This document shows, piece by piece, positions 18,815 to 27,214 of a stretch of 64,000 nt of DNA. The position numbers were made by a program, and so were the translations under genes. Every line of letters starts with the position of its first letter. Position 1 is the first letter of the stretch. The notes below the pieces were generated by a model. The model searched no databases, was not told where the DNA came from, and was given only the letters and a program-made list of their open reading frames with translations. The DNA is from Thermococcus sp. (lineage in GTDB: Archaea; Methanobacteriota_B; Thermococci; Thermococcales; Thermococcaceae): NCBI RefSeq assembly GCF_017656495.1, contig NZ_JACDNS010000001.1, positions 124,001 to 188,000 of the forward strand, read 5' to 3'.

Positions 18815-19584
18815 TCGGCTATGGAAAAATGGGGAGGCTATTTGCTAAAGAGTTCAGCACAAAGCATGAAGTTGGAATTTATTCAAGGCATGCAAAGGAG
18901 ATTGAGTTTAAGCTGTTTAGCTCAATAGAGGACCTTTTTAAATGGGCAGAGGTGATTATTGTTGCAAAGTCTCTTGAAGAGACACCTCAAGTTTTAGAAA
19001 CGCTTGCAAAATTGAGTGAAAAAAGTGAAGGAAAGGTTATTTTTGACATCTCAACATTCAAGAGAGATGTGATAGAGATTTACAAAAGATTTCCGGAGAG
19101 CGTTAGGGTCTGTAGCGTTCATCCAATGTTTGGTGCTGGAGCCAAGAGCTTCGAAGGGAGAAGGTTCATAGTAATTCCAGTTGAGGGAAGAGAGGAAGAT
19201 ACAAATCCAGTGATAAATCTTTTCAAGGAATTTAAAGCTGAGGTTTTCGTTGCAGATGCTAAAACTCACGATGAAATGATGAAAGTTGTCATTGGAATTC
19301 CATACTTCATTGGCATCTCATTCCTAAGCTTCCTCTCGAAGTTTGGAGGAGTTGAAAACTTTGGAGGCACATCCTTTGAGTATTTGACCACTTATGCAAA
19401 AGCTGTGTTGAATGACTCGCCAGAGTTTATTAAAGAGGTTTTGGAGTTCTCAAAGGATAAAATTGAGGAATTTCTTGAGTTTGCAGAAGGGGGAGAATTT
19501 GACATTGAAGTGCTGAGAAAGAAGTTTGAGCATGAAATTAAGGAGAGCTATAAGAGATTTTACAAAGTGTTAAACAAAACATGA
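18799..19584 (+). CDS. tyrA: prephenate dehydrogenase
   Basis: Oxidatively decarboxylates prephenate to 4-hydroxyphenylpyruvate. The NAD motif IGIIGYGKMGRLFAKEF is at the start, and the substrate-site region VCSVHPMFGAGAKSFEG is near residues 105-121. 261 aa, without a fused mutase or ACT domain, so allosteric tyrosine control may be lacking. It is the last gene of the operon. No prephenate dehydratase or trp genes are in the window. Confidence 0.9.
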   Translation: MRIGIIGYGKMGRLFAKEFSTKHEVGIYSRHAKEIEFKLFSSIEDLFKWAEVIIVAKSLEETPQVLETLAKLSEKSEGKVIFDISTFKRDVIEIYKRFPESVRVCSVHPMFGAGAKSFEGRRFIVIPVEGREEDTNPVINLFKEFKAEVFVADAKTHDEMMKVVIGIPYFIGISFLSFLSKFGGVENFGGTSFEYLTTYAKAVLNDSPEFIKEVLEFSKDKIEEFLEFAEGGEFDIEVLRKKFEHEIKESYKRFYKVLNKT

Positions 19585-19630
19585 TTGGAATTGGCGAATT
19601 TCGTCTAAACGACATTTTCTCCCTGAAAAA

Positions 19631-19640
19631 CTTTTTATCC
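19631..19640 (+). promoter_or_regulatory. TATA box of the HAD phosphatase gene
   Basis: CTTTTTATCC lies about 36 bp before ATG 19672, with the purine-rich ribosome site AAAAAGGGGAG between them. This separates the phosphatase gene from the aro operon. Confidence 0.4.
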
Positions 19641-19671
19641 CCAAAGGATTTCAAAAAGGGGAGTGTTAAAA

Positions 19672-20340
19672 ATGGAGAGAATAGCATTCATAGACGTTGA
19701 AGGGACTTTGACAGACTTTGAGTTTTGGGATGAGATAGCGAACTACGTTAAGAAAGGGGATGAAATAAGGGAGCTACTTTACAAAGGACTCAGGGGAGAA
19801 ATTGACTGGTTTGAGGGCTTTATGAAAAGAGTGGAGCTCATAAAAGGAGTTGATAAAAGAATAATTTTAAAAGCCTCCCAAAAGCTTGAACTTCAGCCCC
19901 AAGCGAGGGAATTAGTCGAGCTCTTGAAGAGCGAGGGCTTTTATGTGGTTTTGGTGAGCGGGGGTTTTGAGGAAGTTGTAAAAAAAGCCCTAGCGTACAC
20001 TAACGCGAACATGCTCATTGCAAATAAGTTGCTTTTCAAGAATGGAAAGGTCTGGGGGGTTTACCTATCCTTTAGAAGCAAGTATGAAATCTTGGATAGA
20101 TTTTTAGCAGAAAGGAGCTTTGTTTTAGCTATTGGAGACGGAAGCAACGACATTCCAATGTTTGAAAGGGCTAACGTAAGCATTGCAGTTGGAAGCAACA
20201 AAAAAGCCATTGAGTATGCTGACTTTAATGCTAAAAACCTTGATGAGGTTATAAGAATAGTCAGTGGAGTGCTTGAAAACGCTGTGAGAATCGAAAAGGG
20301 ATATACCCTCCCTCAAGAAGAGAGTCTGGAGACGCCTTGA
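19672..20340 (+). CDS. HAD-superfamily phosphatase, SerB/ThrH-like
   Basis: About 222 residues. Motif I is DVEGT, where the usual second Asp is Glu; motif II is VLVSGG and motif IV is IGDGSNDIPMF, followed by the SerB-like tail VGSNKKAIEYADF. The C1-capped architecture resembles phosphoserine phosphatases and ThrH, so phosphoserine or another small phosphomonoester is likely. DxE is also found in ThrH-type and enolase-phosphatase enzymes. ATG 19672 has AAGGGGAG 9 nt upstream. Confidence 0.7.
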   Translation: MERIAFIDVEGTLTDFEFWDEIANYVKKGDEIRELLYKGLRGEIDWFEGFMKRVELIKGVDKRIILKASQKLELQPQARELVELLKSEGFYVVLVSGGFEEVVKKALAYTNANMLIANKLLFKNGKVWGVYLSFRSKYEILDRFLAERSFVLAIGDGSNDIPMFERANVSIAVGSNKKAIEYADFNAKNLDEVIRIVSGVLENAVRIEKGYTLPQEESLETP

Positions 20341-20516
20341 GACCACAATAAGGCTTTTCTGCACTAACTATGACATAATATGCTCCTCTCTAAAGGAAGA
20401 AAATTAAGCAGGCTAACAATGCTAACAGTTGGGCATCTAAACTTTGAGTGAGAGATTTTCGCGAGTTTAACACAAAACTTATTATTCAAACTTCTAAAGT
20501 AAGTTTTGGTGAGATT

Positions 20517-21191
20517 ATGCAAAAAGATAAGCCGAGTATCACAAAAGTTGTTAAAGATCTCATCATGTCAAAACCAGCGATTAGGGAGTGCATGATTCTA
20601 GATATTGTAAACTACAGTGCTCTGGCAAGACTCTTGTTGGAAGAATTAGAGAGTAAGGGCATCAAAACCTCAACTGGAGCCGTGAAGATGGCTTTGATAA
20701 GGCTAGGGGGAGAACTTAAGAAAGAGAGGGAATCCCTTGAGAGGCAAATTAAGAATGTTATCGCCAGAACAGTTATTGAACTTCAATCAGATTTGACAGT
20801 TGTAACAGTTGAAAAAAGAGTCCTCTTAAATAGAATTGAAAGGCTTTCAAAGATCATGGAAAAAGCCCGCTTCTTCCAGCTTACACAAGGTGTTGAGACA
20901 TTCACAATTGTCGTTTCGAGTGAGGAAAAAGAAGAGATAATCAAGATTTTGAGAGAGGGCATAGTTGATATCATCGAAGAACAAACTGCCATAATCCTCA
21001 TAAGCCCTGACGAGATAATTGAAACTCCCGGAATAGTGGCTTTCGTGACATCAGCACTTTCCTCAAATGGTGTGAACATAACCCAGGTAATCTCGTGTCA
21101 TAAAGATACAATATTCGTCCTTGACAGAAGAGTTGCTCCAAAGGCCTATCAAATTCTTGAAGAACTTATTTTGAAAATGAGGAAGGCATAA
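20517..21191 (+). CDS. predicted amino-acid metabolism regulator with ACT domain
   Basis: 224 residues. The N-terminal part (about 1-90) is helical and HTH-like, the middle holds an ETFTIVVSSEEKEEIIKIL segment, and the C-terminus is ACT-like: TPGIVAFVTSALSSNGVNITQVISC. It resembles the COG2150 family of predicted ACT regulators, whose function is unknown to me. ATG 20517 is chosen because GGTGAG lies 3 nt upstream and CTTATTAT (20478-20485) is correctly spaced. The next gene encodes an aminotransferase with its own promoter 76 nt on. Confidence 0.7.
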   Translation: MQKDKPSITKVVKDLIMSKPAIRECMILDIVNYSALARLLLEELESKGIKTSTGAVKMALIRLGGELKKERESLERQIKNVIARTVIELQSDLTVVTVEKRVLLNRIERLSKIMEKARFFQLTQGVETFTIVVSSEEKEEIIKILREGIVDIIEEQTAIILISPDEIIETPGIVAFVTSALSSNGVNITQVISCHKDTIFVLDRRVAPKAYQILEELILKMRKA

Positions 21192-21222
21192 GTTTGTCAA
21201 AAATCCAAAATACGAGGGGAAA

Positions 21223-21242
21223 AATTTATATTCATTAATGAA
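21223..21242 (+). promoter_or_regulatory. aminotransferase promoter with overlapping palindrome
   Basis: A TATA box AATTTATA (21223-21230) is followed at once by TTCATTAATGAA (21231-21242), a perfect 12-bp palindrome placed between TATA and the predicted start near 21252. A TTTGTCA half-site lies at 21193-21199. Confidence 0.5.
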
Positions 21243-21267
21243 CATAAGTGTGGGCCTAGGTGATGAA

Positions 21268-22446
21268 ATGTTCTCTCAGAGAATACTTGATGTTGACATG
21301 AGTGAAGTCAAAAGGGTGGTCGCTTTAATAAAAGGTGGGAGCGTAATTTCGTTTGCTGGTGGAGTGCCAAGTAAGGAACTTTTTCCTCTTAAAGAGTTAA
21401 AGGAGGTTTTCCTTGAGGTCGGGGAAATAACCGACGCTTTTCAATATGGTTCAACTCTGGGATTTGAGGGTCTCAGAGAAGAACTATTAAAGCACTTAAA
21501 GGAAAGTCAAGGAATCCACGCAAAGCTCGAGGAGATAATGATAACCCACGGTTCTCAGCAAGGAATTGACATCATTGGAAGAGCCTTTGTTGATCCAGGA
21601 GATATGATTGTAGTTGAGGCACCAACATATTTCGTTGCTTTAAACACGTTCCAAATTTATGAAGCGAGATTTCTTCAAGTTGGACTTGACGAAGAAGGTA
21701 TGAAGACTGAAGAGCTCGAAAGTTTATTAAGGAAACTGAAAGCAGATGGCAAAAAGATAAAACTTGTCTATACAATTCCGACATTTCAAAACCCTTCTGG
21801 AGTTACTATGAGTGAAGAGAGAAGGAAACACTTAGTGGAGCTTGCAGAAGATTTTGACTTCATAATAGTTGAGGATAACCCATATGGAGAGCTCCGCTAT
21901 TCAGGGAGTCCCGTGAAGGCAATAAAGCACTTTGATAAGAGTGGAAGAGTAATAAACTTGGGAACGTTTTCAAAGATTTTCGTTCCAGGCTTTAGGTTGG
22001 CATGGTTAATAGCAAACGAAGAACTTATGGAAAAGCTTGAAGTTGGAAAATTAACCACTGATGTTTGTTCAAACACAGTTGGACAGTACGTTACTTGGGC
22101 ATTCATGAAAAAAGGCCTGTTAAAGAGACACATCCAAAGGTTGATAGAGTTCTACAGGCCAAAAAGGGATGCAATGCTTGAAGCTTTAGGTTCATTCATG
22201 CCCGAAAATGTCAGCTGGACAAGACCAGAAGGAGGAATGTTCATCTGGCTAACCATCGATGGCAACGTTGATACAAAAGAAATGCTTGAGGAGGCTGTTA
22301 AGAGAGGAGTTGCTTATGTTCCCGGAAAAGTATTCTATGCCTTAAATGGTGGAGAAAATCAAATGAGACTAAACTTCACATTCGAGAGTGTTGAACGGAT
22401 AAGGGAAGGAGTAAAGAAGTTAGCAGAGCTTATTGCTAGCTCTTAA
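21268..22446 (+). CDS. fold-type I aminotransferase, 2-aminoadipate/aromatic type
   Basis: 392 residues similar to LysN/ArAT-like multisubstrate aminotransferases: ITHGSQQGIDIIGRAF, VEAPTYF, PTFQNPSGVTMS, VEDNPYGELRYSG and the PLP lysine in GTFSKIFVPGFRLAW. Likely donors and acceptors are glutamate/2-oxoglutarate with aromatic, branched or aminoadipate-type keto acids. ATG 21268 is chosen because GGTGAT precedes it by 3 nt and the TATA puts the start of RNA near 21252. Upstream in-frame ATG 21238 would precede the transcript. Confidence 0.85.
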   Translation: MFSQRILDVDMSEVKRVVALIKGGSVISFAGGVPSKELFPLKELKEVFLEVGEITDAFQYGSTLGFEGLREELLKHLKESQGIHAKLEEIMITHGSQQGIDIIGRAFVDPGDMIVVEAPTYFVALNTFQIYEARFLQVGLDEEGMKTEELESLLRKLKADGKKIKLVYTIPTFQNPSGVTMSEERRKHLVELAEDFDFIIVEDNPYGELRYSGSPVKAIKHFDKSGRVINLGTFSKIFVPGFRLAWLIANEELMEKLEVGKLTTDVCSNTVGQYVTWAFMKKGLLKRHIQRLIEFYRPKRDAMLEALGSFMPENVSWTRPEGGMFIWLTIDGNVDTKEMLEEAVKRGVAYVPGKVFYALNGGENQMRLNFTFESVERIREGVKKLAELIASS

Positions 22447-22515
22447 AAAGCTTTTGTTGGTTGTCTTTGGGATAAATGCTCACTAAAAGAAATATGCAAA
22501 AAGTTAGAAAAAGAC

Positions 22516-22854
22516 CTAAAGAGCCTTTGTTCCCTTTTCTTCAGTTCTAATCCTTATGGCCTCCTCAATGGGTATTATGAATATCTTTCCGTCTCCAACT
22601 TCACCAGTCTTTGCGGCACTTATTATTGCCTTGACAACTCTGTCTACATCTTTATCGTCAACGACTACCTCAATTTTTACTTTTGTTAGGAGCTCAACTT
22701 TCATTAATCTTCCTCTAAATTGTATTGTCATTCCCCCTTCTTTTCCTCTTCCCATTACCGCAGTCACTGTCATTCCGAAGAATCCCTCATCTTCTAACGC
22801 CTTTATGACGTCCTTAAGCTTGTCCTCCCTTATTATCGCCTCAACTTTTTTCAT
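22516..22854 (-). CDS. glnK: PII signal protein, GlnK type
   Basis: 112 residues: KKVEAIIREDKLKDVIKAL, T-loop region GRGKEGGMTIQFRGRLMKVELL, then KIEVVVDDKDVDRVVKAI and the C-terminal signature GKIFIIPIEEAIRIRT. PII trimers sense ATP/ADP and 2-oxoglutarate and plug AmtB. The T-loop lacks the uridylylated Tyr of bacterial PII, so control is probably by ligands only. Its start overlaps the amtB stop by 4 nt, the usual amtB-glnK pair. Confidence 0.93.
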   Translation of the reverse strand: MKKVEAIIREDKLKDVIKALEDEGFFGMTVTAVMGRGKEGGMTIQFRGRLMKVELLTKVKIEVVVDDKDVDRVVKAIISAAKTGEVGDGKIFIIPIEEAIRIRTEEKGTKAL

Positions 22855-24269
22855 TCCTCTCCACCTCCGTTCTTAACTGTTGGGAGCAATACAGCCTCAG
22901 TTGACACAAAGTTTGGATATGCTATCGTTGCATGCTCCACTATGTCCAGTCCAACCCTCTCCTCTTCTGGACTTACCCTTATTCCGACTGTCTTCTTGAG
23001 GATGTAGAACAATACGTAGCCTGTTCCAAAGGCCCAGATGAAGTTGACTATTGCTGAGATTACTTGGCAAGCGAAGAATCCTGGATTTCCGTAGAGCAAA
23101 CCAGTTATGTGTGGTAGCTCAGTTGTGTAGTTACCATAGGTTCCATCAGCGAACAGACCTAAGGCTATTAACCCCCAAGTTCCGTTGAACCCGTGAACGG
23201 GAACAGCACCAACGACGTCGTCGATTCCCCTCTTCTCAAGGAACCAGTAGCCATAAACTGCTATGAATCCAGCGACTATTCCAATGATTGTTGCAGCCCA
23301 AGGAGCAACCCACGCACATGGGGCTGTTATGGCAACCAATCCTCCAATGGCACCGTTACAAGTCATTCCAACATCCGGCTTTCCAAGCTTCTTCCATGTT
23401 ATCAGCATTGCTGTTATGGCACCTGCAGCTGCGGCTAAGTTAGTGTTGGCAGCGATGATCGAAATCCTAAGCTCGTGAGCTGAAAGCGTTGAACCTGGGT
23501 TAAAGCCAAACCATCCAAACCATAGGATTAAGGTTCCAATTACTGCATAAGCTATGTTGTGTCCAGGAATTGGTCTTGGGTTTCCGTGCTTATCGTATTT
23601 CCCAATTCTCGGCCCTAAGAGCATACATGCTGCTAAGGCCACATAACCACCTAAGGCATGAACAACTCCGCTTCCAGCGAAATCCAATGCTCCGTATCCT
23701 CCACCAAGCTTTGTCATGAAATCGCTTGAGCTCAGCCAACCACCACCCCAGAGCCAGTGGCCATAGATTGGGTAAATGATTGCACTTACAACAGCACTGT
23801 AGATGAGGTATGTTGAGAACTTTGGCCTCTCCGCTATCGCTCCACTGACTATTGTCGCTGCAGTAGCACAGAATACTAACATGAAGAACCAAATCTCGAT
23901 TGTTGAAACATCATAGGCATCGCCAAGCAAAAACCATCCGCTCTTTCCTATTAAACCGTGCCAGTCGTTGCCCATCATTAGAGCAAAACCAACCGCAAAA
24001 AAGGCTAAGCTTCCAACTGCAAAGTCCATCAGGTTTTTCATCATTACGTTTGCGACATTTTTAGCCCTTGTGAATCCTGCCTCAAGCAAAGCGAATCCTG
24101 CCTGCATGAACATCACTAAGAACCCACAGATTAAGACCCAAACGAAGTCTACTGATACCTCTGGACTTTCTTTTAGCGTTTCTGCTCCCGTTGGATCTCC
24201 TGCTAAGACAAAGCTTCCGCTAATTAACATTGCCACAAATATAGCAAGCAGTACGCTTGCTCTTTTCAC
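22851..24269 (-). CDS. amtB: ammonium transporter
   Basis: Channel for NH4+/NH3 with about 11 membrane segments after a cleavable-looking signal (KRASVLLAIFVAMLISGSFVLA). Family stretches include FMQAGFALLEAGFTRAKNV, the pore region HALGGYVALAA and the twin-His second site VPVHGFNGTWGLIALGLF. GTG 24269 is preferred: GTG 24278 lies inside the AAGGGGGTG ribosome site. About 472 aa. It is co-transcribed with glnK and divergent from argG. Confidence 0.93.
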   Translation of the reverse strand: MKRASVLLAIFVAMLISGSFVLAGDPTGAETLKESPEVSVDFVWVLICGFLVMFMQAGFALLEAGFTRAKNVANVMMKNLMDFAVGSLAFFAVGFALMMGNDWHGLIGKSGWFLLGDAYDVSTIEIWFFMLVFCATAATIVSGAIAERPKFSTYLIYSAVVSAIIYPIYGHWLWGGGWLSSSDFMTKLGGGYGALDFAGSGVVHALGGYVALAACMLLGPRIGKYDKHGNPRPIPGHNIAYAVIGTLILWFGWFGFNPGSTLSAHELRISIIAANTNLAAAAGAITAMLITWKKLGKPDVGMTCNGAIGGLVAITAPCAWVAPWAATIIGIVAGFIAVYGYWFLEKRGIDDVVGAVPVHGFNGTWGLIALGLFADGTYGNYTTELPHITGLLYGNPGFFACQVISAIVNFIWAFGTGYVLFYILKKTVGIRVSPEEERVGLDIVEHATIAYPNFVSTEAVLLPTVKNGGGEE

Positions 24270-24314
24270 TTTTGGCACCCCCTTGAATTAACGTTCCCAT
24301 CCTTGCAACACTTC

Positions 24315-24323
24315 AAGTATAAG
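24315..24323 (-). promoter_or_regulatory. TATA box of amtB-glnK
   Basis: On the minus strand CTTATACTT predicts initiation near 24293 and a leader of about 25 nt with AAGGGGGTG. The 260-bp divergent region to argG is very AT-rich; besides the two promoters and the argG upstream element I see a TTTGTCAAA at about 24352-24360. Confidence 0.45.
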
Positions 24324-24448
24324 ACATTTTTGCAAAAATTATTGAGATTTTGTCAAATTTGTTCAGAAAATTTAGTAATTATTTAGATAATTGTTCAAAA
24401 AGTTGGGATATTTTTGAAAATTATGAGTCTACTCTCAATTCTCATTAT

Positions 24449-24467
24449 TGTTGCATTTATAACAAAA
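24449..24467 (+). promoter_or_regulatory. argG upstream element shared with lysW
   Basis: TGTTGCATTTATAACAAAA matches the element at 35540-35558 at 18 of 19 positions. It contains a TGTT-N8-AACA dyad. It ends 31 bp before the argG TATA box, the same distance as at lysW. A second partial copy (GTTACAAAAG) directly precedes the TATA. Confidence 0.65.
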
Positions 24468-24498
24468 TTTTTCAATTTTGACACATTAGTTACAAAAG

Positions 24499-24509
24499 AT
24501 ATAAAAAGT
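24499..24509 (+). promoter_or_regulatory. TATA box of argG-argH
   Basis: GATATAAAAAG predicts initiation near 24528, just before the GGTGAT ribosome site (24530-24535) and the GTG start, giving a leader of about 12 nt. Confidence 0.55.
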
Positions 24510-24539
24510 GTTCCTTTTATTTTGGCCTAGGTGATTTAG

Positions 24540-25772
24540 GTGAAGGTAGTTTTAGCGTATTCGGGAGGATTGGATACATCGGTTATCCTTAAACTAATGC
24601 AAGAAAAGCTGAACGCTGAAGTGATAACAGTCACAGTTGATGTCGGGCAAAAAGACGACTTTAAAAAAATTGAAGAGAAGGCTTTGAAGTTTGGGGCAGT
24701 AAAGCACTATACGATTGACGCAAAGGAGGAGTTTGCGAAGGAATACCTAGCTAAAGCTATTAAGGCCAATGCCCTTTATGAAGGAGCTTACCCCTTAGCC
24801 ACTGCCTTGGCAAGGCCTTTGATAGCAAAGAAGATAGTGGAGATCGCTAAAAAAGAAAACGCCGATGCAATAGCTCATGGCTGTACTGGAAAAGGGAATG
24901 ACCAAGTGAGGTTTGATTTGGCAGTTAAAGCACTCTATCCAGAAATTAAGATAATCGCTCCAGTAAGGGAGTGGGGTCTAACAAGGGATTGGGAGATGGA
25001 ATACGCTAAGAAAAACGGCATTCCAGTTAAGGAAAAAATCTACAGCATTGATGAGAACCTTTGGGGAAGAAGCATAGAGGGAGGAATTTTAGAGGATCCC
25101 TCTGAAGAGCCGCCTGAAGAAGTTTTTGAGTGGACACTTTCACCAGAGAAAACTCCTGAAAAGCCTGAGTATGTAACAATTGAATTTGAGGAAGGAGTTC
25201 CAGTTGCTCTAAACGGGAGGGAAATGGGCCTAGTTGAGCTTATAGAAACTCTAAACTTTATAGCCGGAAAGCACGGAGTTGGGAGGATAGACCACATTGA
25301 AGATAGGGCTGTTGGAATAAAGAGCAGGGAAGTTTATGAGGCACCAGCTGCGATAACTCTAATCAAAGCCCACAAAGACCTTGAAAAGTTTGTACTCACA
25401 AAATGGGTTCTTGAGTTTAAGGAGTTTGTTGATTCTAAGTGGTCGTGGCTCGTTTACAATGGTCTCTGGTTCGAGCCACTTAGGGAGGCATTAGATGCAT
25501 TCATAGATAAAGTTGAAGAAAAAGTCAGCGGAACTGTCAAGGTAAAGCTCTACAAAGGAAACGCCATTGTTGTTGGAAGGAAATCGGAAAATGCGCTCTA
25601 TGATATAAACTTGGCGACATTCGAAAAGTCTGACTACGATCAAAAACTTGCCATAGGTTTCATTGAGCTCTTTGGAATGCAGAGCGTTTTAGCTTATAGT
25701 ATAGCTAACAAGCTCAAACCTATGGAAGCCTTCGGAAGCAAAAAGCTGGAGGCAGAGAAGGTTATCAGTTAG
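24540..25772 (+). CDS. argG: argininosuccinate synthase
   Basis: Joins citrulline and aspartate with ATP, the penultimate step to arginine. N-terminal PP-loop [11 protein letters not shown], then [13 protein letters not shown] and [14 protein letters not shown]. 410 aa. The GTG start has GGTGAT 4 nt upstream. It is followed 8 nt later by argH. Confidence 0.96.
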   Translation: MKVVLAYSGGLDTSVILKLMQEKLNAEVITVTVDVGQKDDFKKIEEKALKFGAVKHYTIDAKEEFAKEYLAKAIKANALYEGAYPLATALARPLIAKKIVEIAKKENADAIAHGCTGKGNDQVRFDLAVKALYPEIKIIAPVREWGLTRDWEMEYAKKNGIPVKEKIYSIDENLWGRSIEGGILEDPSEEPPEEVFEWTLSPEKTPEKPEYVTIEFEEGVPVALNGREMGLVELIETLNFIAGKHGVGRIDHIEDRAVGIKSREVYEAPAAITLIKAHKDLEKFVLTKWVLEFKEFVDSKWSWLVYNGLWFEPLREALDAFIDKVEEKVSGTVKVKLYKGNAIVVGRKSENALYDINLATFEKSDYDQKLAIGFIELFGMQSVLAYSIANKLKPMEAFGSKKLEAEKVIS

Positions 25773-25780
25773 GTGGTGTT

Positions 25781-27136
25781 ATGTACAGGAAGAATCTGCT
25801 CGGTGATATAAACTCTGAAATCCTCTCCTATATTTCTTCAATGGAAGAAGATAAAGAGCTTGTTGAAGAGGTTATCGAGAGCTTAATAGCTCATGTAAAG
25901 GTATTAACATCCCAAAATCTTATTCCCAAGGAGAAGGAAGAGAAAATATTGGAAGAGTTAAAAAACCTCCTTGAAGACCCTTCTTCGCTGTTTAAAATTG
26001 AAGCTGAAGATGTTCACGAGGCGATTGAGATTTACTTGAGGCAAAAGCTTGGCGAAGATGAGGGATACTTAGCTTTGGGAAAAAGCAGAAACGATCATGT
26101 TTCAGCGGCTTTAAGACTAAAAGCAAAGAAACTTTTAATCGAGCAGATAAAGGAAGTGCTGACTTTTAGGAGAATTCTCCTAGAAAAGGCTAAAAATCAC
26201 CTCAATACAATAATGCCGGCATTTACTCATTTACAACCAGCACAACCTTCAACCTTTGCCCACTATTTATGTTACATAGAGGAAACCTTGGCCACATACA
26301 CGAAGGCTCTACTTTTCGCTTTTGAGATAGTTGACAGCTCCCCCTTAGGCGCTGGAGCCGTAGGAGGAACTAGTGTTCCATTGAATAGGAAAAAGCTCGC
26401 TGGAGAGCTCTTCGGTGGGATAATCTTTAACTCTATAAATGCAACGAGTAATAGAGACTTCTTAGGAATTGCCTGTTCAATCGATGTAAACCTATCCATC
26501 TTCCTCTCAAGGATAGCCGAGGATATAGTGATTTTTTCGACACCACAGTTCAACTACCTTAAGCTTCCAAATGAGCATTTAGCAACGAGTAGTATGATGC
26601 CCCAAAAGAGGAATCCAGCAACAATGGAAATAGCTAGAGCTTGGGGTGGTGAGAGCATAGGGCATCTCATTGCATTGCTAACAATTTTGAAGGGTCTCCC
26701 AACGGGCTACAACTTGGATATGCAAGAAGCCAACAAGCACGCTTTTAAAATATTGAAGGGGACACTTGAAACGCTTAAGATTTTTGCTGACCTCTTTGCC
26801 AAAATTGAGGTTAATGAAGAGAACTTGCTGAGAGATGTAAAAATTTTCCCTATTTTAGCAACGGACATTGCTGAGAAAGTCGCTTTGATAAGTGGAAGAC
26901 CATACAGAGAAGTTTACGGCGAGATAGCCAAGCTCGTAAAAGACTCTGAGAGTGTTGAAGAATTCTACGCCAAGGTTAGGGAGAAATATGGAATTGAAGT
27001 TAGTCTAGAGGAGGGAATTAAAAAGCCCATTACAGGCTCTCCAAATCCAGAAAAAGTCAAAGAATACATTGAAACGGCAGAAAAAGCTCTTGAAGAAGAC
27101 TTCAGCAAGCTCAAGTTTTTGACATTAAATTGTTAA
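25781..27136 (+). CDS. argH: argininosuccinate lyase
   Basis: Releases fumarate to give arginine. Fumarase/aspartase superfamily regions are present: LGKSRNDHVSAALRL, FTHLQPAQPSTFAHYL and the signature SSMMPQKRNPATME with the mobile catalytic loop. 451 aa. It shares a promoter with argG. Confidence 0.95.
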   Translation: MYRKNLLGDINSEILSYISSMEEDKELVEEVIESLIAHVKVLTSQNLIPKEKEEKILEELKNLLEDPSSLFKIEAEDVHEAIEIYLRQKLGEDEGYLALGKSRNDHVSAALRLKAKKLLIEQIKEVLTFRRILLEKAKNHLNTIMPAFTHLQPAQPSTFAHYLCYIEETLATYTKALLFAFEIVDSSPLGAGAVGGTSVPLNRKKLAGELFGGIIFNSINATSNRDFLGIACSIDVNLSIFLSRIAEDIVIFSTPQFNYLKLPNEHLATSSMMPQKRNPATMEIARAWGGESIGHLIALLTILKGLPTGYNLDMQEANKHAFKILKGTLETLKIFADLFAKIEVNEENLLRDVKIFPILATDIAEKVALISGRPYREVYGEIAKLVKDSESVEEFYAKVREKYGIEVSLEEGIKKPITGSPNPEKVKEYIETAEKALEEDFSKLKFLTLNC

Positions 27137-27163
27137 TTTAAGTATTGCAAAAATGAATAATTG

Positions 27164-27186
27164 GACGGATTTGCGTCTATAAAATA
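27164..27186 (+). promoter_or_regulatory. carAB promoter
   Basis: CTATAAAATA (27177-27186) is preceded by GACG-N6-CGTC (27164-27177), a short dyad touching the TATA box. Initiation is expected near 27205, giving a short leader with GGGTGAT before GTG 27215. Confidence 0.45.
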
Positions 27187-27214
27187 TGAGGGCAAAAATT
27201 AGCGGGTGATCTAA

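Noticed and set aside
20341-20516. tRNA or small RNA between the HAD and ACT genes
   Set aside because: No cloverleaf or box motifs found; only a short direct repeat (GCTAACA twice) and the ACT-gene promoter.
23193-23892. Long open frames opposite amtB
   Set aside because: They are antisense shadows of a clear ammonium-transporter frame with no ribosome sites or recognisable domains.
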